A DNA stretch of 64,000 nucleotides from JAJYRX01 sp041655275 (lineage in GTDB: Bacteria; Pseudomonadota; Gammaproteobacteria; Burkholderiales; Burkholderiaceae_B), in the NCBI GenBank assembly GCA_041655275.1, contig JBBAFU010000013.1, positions 12,267 through 76,266 of the forward strand, written 5' to 3'. A model generated the notes under the pieces. It had not been told where the DNA came from, did no database searches, and saw only the letters and a list, made by a program, of their open reading frames with translations. Made by a program: the position numbers and the translations under genes. This document shows positions 59,207-64,000 of this stretch, piece after piece; the first letter of the stretch is position 1; each line of letters begins with the position of its first letter.

Positions 59207-60808
59207 ATGACATCGCCAATGACTTCCTTCTCAGAGCGCCTTCACAGGCTGGGCCATCATACTTCCATCCTCCGGAAAATCCACCGCGGCATCGAAAAGG
59301 AAGGCCTGAGGGTGGGATTGGCCGACGGCCGGCTGTCGATGACACCCCATCCGCAGACTCTGGGCTGCGCCCTCACCCATTCGCGCATCACCACCGACTA
59401 TTCCGAGGCCCTGCTCGAACTGGTCACCGGCACGCACACCGGGGTGGAACCCCTGATGCAGGAGCTGGAGGATATCCACCGCTTCGTCACGGCAAACCTG
59501 GCCGGCGAGCTGATCTGGAACCAGTCCATGCCCGCCCGCCTCCCCGCGCACGACGACATCCCCGTCGCCTGGTACGGCCACTCGAACAGCGCCATGCTCA
59601 AGCATGTGTATCGCCTGGGCCTGGCGGAGCGCTACGGCAAGCCCATGCAATGCATTGCCGGCATCCACTACAACTTTTCGCTGCCCGATCATTTCTGGGA
59701 CAAGATCGGCACCGAAGGCGATACGGAGCAGGAGCGGCGCTCCACCGGCTACATGGCCCTCATCCGCAATTTCATGCGCCATGCCTGGCTGCTGATGTAT
59801 CTTTTCGGTGCATCACCGGCTGTCAGCCGCGACTTTTTCGCGCGTGTGCCCGACACTATTCTCACGCTCGATGACGACACGCTCTACCTGCCGCATGCCA
59901 CCAGCCTGCGCATGAGCGACATCGGCTATCACAACAAGGCCCAGTCGGAGCTGCAACTCTGCTACAACGATCTGGACACCTTCCTGGCGCGCATCTATAC
60001 CGCAGTCACCACGCCCTGGCCCGATTACGAGGCCATAGGCACGCATCGTGACGGCCAGTGGATCCAGCTCAATACCAACATCCTGCAGATAGAGAACGAG
60101 TATTACTCCAGCATCCGGCCCAAGCGGGTCACGGGGCGCTGCGAGCGGCCGGCCACGGCACTCATGCTGCGCGGCATCGAATACGTCGAAGTGCGCTGCA
60201 TGGACATCGATCCCTTCACACCCGCCGGCATCGACGCCGAAACCTGCCGCTTCCTCGATGCCTTCATGCTCTTCTGCGCGCTCGAGGACAGTCCGCACTT
60301 TCCCGATGGCGGCTATTGCCAGGACAGTCGCGACAACTTCGATCTCGTCTCCAGCCAGGGACGCCGGCCCAGCCTGCGCCTCAAGCGCGAAGATGAGGAA
60401 ATCAGCCTGCGCGGATGGGCTGAAGACATCCTGCAGCGCATGCAGCCCTATGCCGCCATGCTGGATCAGGCCAACGCCAGCCAGGCCTGGACTGCAGCCC
60501 TGCAGGCACAGGAATGCAAGGTCGACGACAACACCACCACGCCCTCGGCGCGCCTGCTGCAGGCGCTGCGCGACAGCGGTGAATCACTGAACGCCTTCAC
60601 GCTGCGCCAGAGCCTGGCGCACCGCGAAGCGCTGCTGGCAAATCCGCTCGATGCGGCACAGAAACATCACTTCGACGAAGAGGCGGCGGCATCCTGCAAG
60701 GCACAGCAGGCGCTCGAAGCCGAAGATGACGAAAGTTTCGACGAATACGTGGCACGTTTCCACGAAGCGCTCACGCCCGTGCGCATGCCGGCCGTGATGA
60801 AACCCTAG
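59207..60808 (+). CDS. gshA: glutamate-cysteine ligase GshA
   Basis: First enzyme of glutathione synthesis, 533 residues, of the gammaproteobacterial-type GCL family. IHRGIEKEGLRVG is the substrate/ATP motif, TDYSEALLELVTGTH and QCIAGIHYNFSLPDHFWD follow, and EVRCMDIDPFTPAGID is the late conserved block. A second start (59219) gives MTSFSERLHRLG; neither has a clear ribosome binding site. Confidence 0.94.
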   Translation: MTSPMTSFSERLHRLGHHTSILRKIHRGIEKEGLRVGLADGRLSMTPHPQTLGCALTHSRITTDYSEALLELVTGTHTGVEPLMQELEDIHRFVTANLAGELIWNQSMPARLPAHDDIPVAWYGHSNSAMLKHVYRLGLAERYGKPMQCIAGIHYNFSLPDHFWDKIGTEGDTEQERRSTGYMALIRNFMRHAWLLMYLFGASPAVSRDFFARVPDTILTLDDDTLYLPHATSLRMSDIGYHNKAQSELQLCYNDLDTFLARIYTAVTTPWPDYEAIGTHRDGQWIQLNTNILQIENEYYSSIRPKRVTGRCERPATALMLRGIEYVEVRCMDIDPFTPAGIDAETCRFLDAFMLFCALEDSPHFPDGGYCQDSRDNFDLVSSQGRRPSLRLKREDEEISLRGWAEDILQRMQPYAAMLDQANASQAWTAALQAQECKVDDNTTTPSARLLQALRDSGESLNAFTLRQSLAHREALLANPLDAAQKHHFDEEAAASCKAQQALEAEDDESFDEYVARFHEALTPVRMPAVMKP

Positions 60809-60831
60809 AGAAACTGCTGGAAGCACCCGCC

Positions 60832-61908
60832 CTAGCGCCGGGTGCGCTCCTCCTGCGGGTGTTCATACAGCCATTCGCGCCAGATGGCCACCAGCAGCGC
60901 CATGAGCACCGGACCGATGAACAGGCCAACCAGCCCCATGGTCTGCACCCCGCCCACCAGACCGAAGAAGGTCGGCAGGAAAGGCAGGCGTACGGGGCCG
61001 CCCACCAGATGCGGGCGTATGGTCTTGTCGACGATGAACAGCTCGATGGCACCCCAGGCGAACAGGCCCAGGCCCGCAGCCAGATGACCCGACATCACCA
61101 GATACAGCGACACTATGGTGACCGACAGCGGTGCGCCGCCTGGAATGAGGGCCATGACGCCCGTGAGCGCACCCATCAGCGCCGGTGAGGGCACGCCGGC
61201 AATCCAGTACGCGACGCCAAGGACCACGCCTTCACCCAGGGCGATCAGCCCCATGCCGGTGACCGTGGAGTTGACGGTGGCCGGCACCACGCGCGAGAAA
61301 CGCTGCCAGCGATCGGGCAGGACACGCTCGCCTACGATATCGAGCTGTGCGAGCAGGATGTGACCGTCCTTGTAGATGAAGAACAGCGTGATCAGCATGA
61401 ACAGGACCGTCAGGAACAGGTGGAACAGATTGCCTGTGGCCGACAGCACCATGCGATAGATGTTCCCGAGATGCTCGCCGCTGACCATCTGCACCAGCAT
61501 GCCCAGCGCCTGGGGTTCACCCAGATGCATGAGCCAGTACTCCGTCAGGCGTTCACCAACGAAAGGGAAATCACGGATCCACTGCGGCACTTCCACGCCA
61601 TCGCGGTTGGCCAGCAGCGCCCAGCGGATGAAGCTGCTGGCCTCCTGTACCGTGAAGTTCAGGGCGATCGTCAGGGGAACAATCAGCACCACCAGCACAA
61701 TCACCAGCGCCAGGGTGGCGGCGACGCTGCGATTGCCCCGGCAACGCTCCACCAGCTGCCGGTACAGCGGCCAGCTCGCCAGACCGATGATGAGTGCAGC
61801 CAGCACCGGCACCAGAAAGCCGCGCAGGAAGTACACCCCTGCCAGGGCGATGAAGAAAATCAGCCACCGGGCGATGGTATACGCAGGAAGAATGGGCGGT
61901 GTGATCAC
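60832..61908 (-). CDS. AI-2E/PerM family transporter
   Basis: A 358-residue polytopic inner-membrane protein. About eight hydrophobic segments flank a central soluble loop (WIRDFPFVGERLTEYWLMHL). The C-terminal GVPSPALMGALTGVMALIPG and FVDKTIRP-like region (ELFIVDKTIRPHLVGGPV) are the family hallmarks. Relatives act as Na+/H+ antiporters or are proposed signal exporters; the substrate here is unknown. GTG at 61908 is used as start; upstream GTG and ATG codons are possible. Confidence 0.85.
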   Translation of the reverse strand: MITPPILPAYTIARWLIFFIALAGVYFLRGFLVPVLAALIIGLASWPLYRQLVERCRGNRSVAATLALVIVLVVLIVPLTIALNFTVQEASSFIRWALLANRDGVEVPQWIRDFPFVGERLTEYWLMHLGEPQALGMLVQMVSGEHLGNIYRMVLSATGNLFHLFLTVLFMLITLFFIYKDGHILLAQLDIVGERVLPDRWQRFSRVVPATVNSTVTGMGLIALGEGVVLGVAYWIAGVPSPALMGALTGVMALIPGGAPLSVTIVSLYLVMSGHLAAGLGLFAWGAIELFIVDKTIRPHLVGGPVRLPFLPTFFGLVGGVQTMGLVGLFIGPVLMALLVAIWREWLYEHPQEERTRR

Positions 61909-62021
61909 GCTGGGATTGTGAACCTGTCTGGCGGTGCAAATGGGCACAGTGTAAGCTTTTGAGGCCAAGCCGTCTGCTTGCAAACTGCATTCTGCAAGCA
62001 CTTTCTACGGAGAAACCGACC

Positions 62022-62612
62022 ATGTACCGTCTTGCCATCACTGCACTCTCTCTTGTCCTGACCATGGCTGCACCCCGGGCGTTCGCCATCGACGCTGCGC
62101 AGGTTCCTGAAAAGAAACAAACTACGCTCGGCCTTTACCTCCTGCCCGAGGAAGCCTGGGACATGCTGCAGGCCGACGCCGAAAAGATCCTGTTTCTGGA
62201 TGTACGTACACGAGCCGAAGCGAGCTATGTCGGCATGCCGACCCCGGCAGACGCACTGGTGCCTTTCGTCGAACATGATCCGTTCTGGGCCTGGGACGAG
62301 AAGCGCAATGCCTTCCGGCTCGAACCCGTGCAGGAATTTGTCGATGAGGCACTGCGACGTCTGGCGGAAAAGGGCCTGGACAAGCATGACAAGGTCTTTG
62401 TCATGTGCCGCTCGGGCACACGCTCCGCCATGGCGGCCAATCGCCTCGCCAGTGCCGGCTTCACCCAGGTCTACAACCTCATCGAGGGTTTCGAGGGTGA
62501 CACCGGCAAGGCCGGTGACGACAAGGGCCGACGCACCGTCAATGGCTGGAAGAACGCCGGCCTGCCCTGGTCCTATGAGCTCGACAAGGCCAGGATGTAT
62601 TTCCAGCATTGA
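62022..62612 (+). CDS. exported rhodanese-like sulfurtransferase
   Basis: A 196-residue protein with a Sec signal peptide (ITALSLVLTMAAPRAFAID) and one rhodanese domain. ILFLDVRTRAEASYVG is the start of the fold, and the active-site loop is VMCRSGTRSAMAANRL with catalytic Cys. GGAGAA precedes the ATG. It should sit in the periplasm and may move sulfane sulfur or act on c-type cytochrome or other thiols; the partner is unknown. Confidence 0.88.
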   Translation: MYRLAITALSLVLTMAAPRAFAIDAAQVPEKKQTTLGLYLLPEEAWDMLQADAEKILFLDVRTRAEASYVGMPTPADALVPFVEHDPFWAWDEKRNAFRLEPVQEFVDEALRRLAEKGLDKHDKVFVMCRSGTRSAMAANRLASAGFTQVYNLIEGFEGDTGKAGDDKGRRTVNGWKNAGLPWSYELDKARMYFQH

Positions 62613-62701
62613 TGTCCGGGCAAGCCTGAAGTGACGGCCGGCAGGCGTGCCGGCATGCTACATTGGCAGAGCATCTCCTCGTTTCACACATCCTGCCCGC
62701 C

Positions 62702-63517
62702 ATGCTTGACACCCTGCTTGCCGCCACGCCGGTAACGGAATTGCTTTTCCGTATGTTGACCACCGGCCTTGTGGTGATTCTGGTCGCCCTGGCTGTCGGA
62801 TGGTTCGGGCCACTCATCGGAGGCGCGCTGGCCGGCCTGCCCATCGTGCTGGGCCCGGGTTTCTTCTTTCTGCTCGGACGTGCGAGCACGGAGTTCGCCT
62901 CCGAAGCCGCCGCCTATGCCGTGTATTCCCTGAGTGCCACGCAGATCTTCACACTCGCGTATCTGGCCAGCGCGAGTCGCACGGGTGCGGCCGGTTCGAT
63001 TGCGGCTGCCACCCTGGCCTGGTTTGCCGGCGTCGGCCTGCTGCGCATGCTGCCGCCCAGCCCCTGGCTGGGTTTTACCCTGTTCATTGCCTGCACCTGG
63101 CTTGCCCGTACCATTGCCCATCACTTCCACCGCCCCGCCGTGAAGGCCCGGCGCGGAGAGAGCCTGGCGCTGCTGATCCTGCGCGGAGGCCTGGCAGGCC
63201 TGCTCGTGGCCTGTGTCACCGCCGCCGCCAGCCAGCTGGGCACGGAATGGTCGGGACTCTTCATGGCCTATCCCATCGGCTATACCGTCATCGCCGTCAC
63301 CATACACCGGCAGTTCGGGCGTGATATCGTCATCTCCACCCTGACATCGACGCTGCTGGGCACGGCCAGTCTGGCCGTCTTCTGCACCAGTCTGTCGCTC
63401 GCCCTGCGCGATCTGCCGGCCTATGTCGCCTTCATGCTTGCACTCACGGCATCGCTCGGCTTCACCACGGGCCTGGTCGTGTTCAACCACTTTCGCGCAG
63501 CAAGACAGTCTGCCTGA
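62702..63517 (+). CDS. polytopic membrane protein of unknown function
   Basis: A 271-residue very hydrophobic protein with roughly eight or nine predicted transmembrane segments and almost no soluble part. GWFGPLIGGALAGLPIVLGP early and AYPIGYTVIAVTIHRQFGRD later are repeated-looking Gly/Pro-rich turns. This suggests two related halves, as in small transporters. I do not recognise the family. The start at 62702 follows a short spacer; it is 15 bp ahead of the interrupted alkyltransferase gene. Confidence 0.7.
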   Translation: MLDTLLAATPVTELLFRMLTTGLVVILVALAVGWFGPLIGGALAGLPIVLGPGFFFLLGRASTEFASEAAAYAVYSLSATQIFTLAYLASASRTGAAGSIAAATLAWFAGVGLLRMLPPSPWLGFTLFIACTWLARTIAHHFHRPAVKARRGESLALLILRGGLAGLLVACVTAAASQLGTEWSGLFMAYPIGYTVIAVTIHRQFGRDIVISTLTSTLLGTASLAVFCTSLSLALRDLPAYVAFMLALTASLGFTTGLVVFNHFRAARQSA

Positions 63518-63532
63518 ATACCGGAGGATTCC

Positions 63533-63889
63533 ATGCCCAAGCAAGACCTTCCTTCCCTGTCCTTCCATTTTCGCGAGCCCGGTAACCGCATTGTGGAAAC
63601 CCTGAGCTACACCGTCGGTGAAAGTCCCGACGGCCTCGTACTGATTGCCAGCAGTCCGCATGGACTGTGTGCTGTATTCCTGGGTGATGACGCCGACACG
63701 CTTGCGTGGCGCCTGGCCCAGGCATTTCCGGGAAACCCGCTGCGTGTCGATGACGCGGGGCTGAAGACGATGCTGGAACAGGTGGTCGCATTGAGCAGCC
63801 ACCAGCCCTGCAGCGGTGGTCTGACACTGGATATCGCGGGAACGGCCTTCCAGCAGGATGTATGGAAGGCATTGGCTCTTCATCGTTAA
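63533..63889 (+). pseudogene. methylated-DNA cysteine methyltransferase fragment (Ogt/Ada type)
   Basis: The N-terminal part of an O6-alkylguanine-DNA alkyltransferase. The first 113 codons read through the ribonuclease-like domain (ETLSYTVGESPDGLVLIASS, FLGDDADTLAWRLAQAF) into TAFQQDVWKAL, the start of the DNA-binding domain. It then switches to ALHR and stops. The catalytic PCHRV motif and the rest of the helix-turn-helix are missing. GGAGG lies upstream of its ATG, so the gene was once intact. The break coincides with the start of an AT-rich, mobile-element-like sequence. Confidence 0.8.
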
Positions 63890-64000
63890 AGGGGGACAGC
63901 GGCAATCATTAAACTTGTTTTTTCGACGAAACAGGTTCAATGGAGGTTATGCCGATGTCCCCACTCGATTCTATCGTAGGCATCCATGGTCTGGTGATCG
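63874..64000 (+). mobile_element. left end of a probable insertion element (identity unknown)
   Basis: From about 63874 the sequence leaves the alkyltransferase gene. AAAGGGGGACAGCGGC (63888-63903) is a candidate terminal repeat, followed by an AT-rich leader. A gene then starts with a perfect GGAGG eight bases before ATG 63955. The right end and any target duplication lie outside the window. Confidence 0.55.
63955..64000 (+). CDS. start of an unidentified gene, possibly a transposase (cut by window edge)
   Basis: Only 15 codons are visible (MSPLDSIVGIHGLVI). GGAGG at 63942-63946 supports this ATG over in-frame ones at 63940 and 63949. The short N-terminus is reminiscent of ISL3-type transposases, but it is far too little to name a family. 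Confidence 0.4.
   Translation, partial: MSPLDSIVGIHGLVI

Noticed and set aside
63888..63960. Naming the right-edge element as a particular IS family
   Set aside because: Only one end and 15 codons are visible. The resemblance to ISL3-type starts is not strong enough.
1..64000. tRNA, rRNA or CRISPR loci
   Set aside because: No cloverleaf-like or ribosomal sequence and no regularly spaced repeats were found in any intergenic gap.

Overview
The window is a 64 kb piece of a bacterial chromosome of roughly 60-65% GC (by eye). The gene content points to a betaproteobacterium of the order Burkholderiales, most likely near Alcaligenaceae/Bordetella. The clues are a Bug-type solute receptor, an mreBCD-mrdA-rodA block back to back with gatCAB, metX-metW-ampG, rplU-rpmA-obgE-proB, and a tlpA-aroQ-accB-accC-prmA block. 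Coding density is very high. I saw no rRNA, tRNA or CRISPR array, and no gene-free stretch longer than about 300 bp.

Layout. 1-5 kb: end of a TRAP permease, a small lipoprotein, and a proX-proV-proW glycine betaine uptake operon. 5-11.5 kb: a 56-residue protein, a YggT protein, a PfkB kinase, a zinc-ribbon membrane protein, prmA, accC, accB, aroQ and a TlpA-like thioredoxin. 11.6-20 kb: a forward run of mpl, a YqiA-like esterase, an RNB exonuclease, a TonB-like protein, aroE, mtgA, lptG and apaH. 20-24 kb: ruvX, yqgE, rubredoxin, thiD, thiE, hemL. 24-29 kb: an aromatic acyl-CoA module (aryl-CoA ligase, two-domain 2-aminobenzoyl-CoA/salicylyl-CoA oxygenase, MarR regulator). 29-36 kb: argJ, an M20 peptidase, rplU-rpmA-obgE-proB, a divergent pair of regulators, and an OmpA-type lipoprotein. 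36.5-42 kb: a Bug receptor and the aapJQMP amino acid ABC transporter. 42-50 kb: ftsE-ftsX-mutY, then rodA, mrdA, mreD, mreC and mreB for cell shape. 50-64 kb: gatCAB, pyrE, an exonuclease III, ampG-metW-metX behind a SAM-II riboswitch, a small LuxR-type HTH gene, a lipoprotein, gshA, an AI-2E-type exporter, a rhodanese, an unknown membrane protein, and an alkyltransferase gene cut by what looks like a mobile element.

Most genes are housekeeping. The items most worth a second look are: (1) gatA, whose catalytic lysine is glutamate and whose neighbouring motifs are eroded, although gatC and gatB look normal; (2) thiD, which has lost most kinase active-site motifs while thiE looks intact; (3) a response regulator whose receiver lacks every phosphotransfer residue, divergent from an XRE repressor with two palindromes lying on its promoter; (4) a SAM-II riboswitch ahead of metX; (5) twelve convergent gene pairs, all overlapping or separated by less than 50 bp; (6) the disrupted alkyltransferase gene at the right edge.
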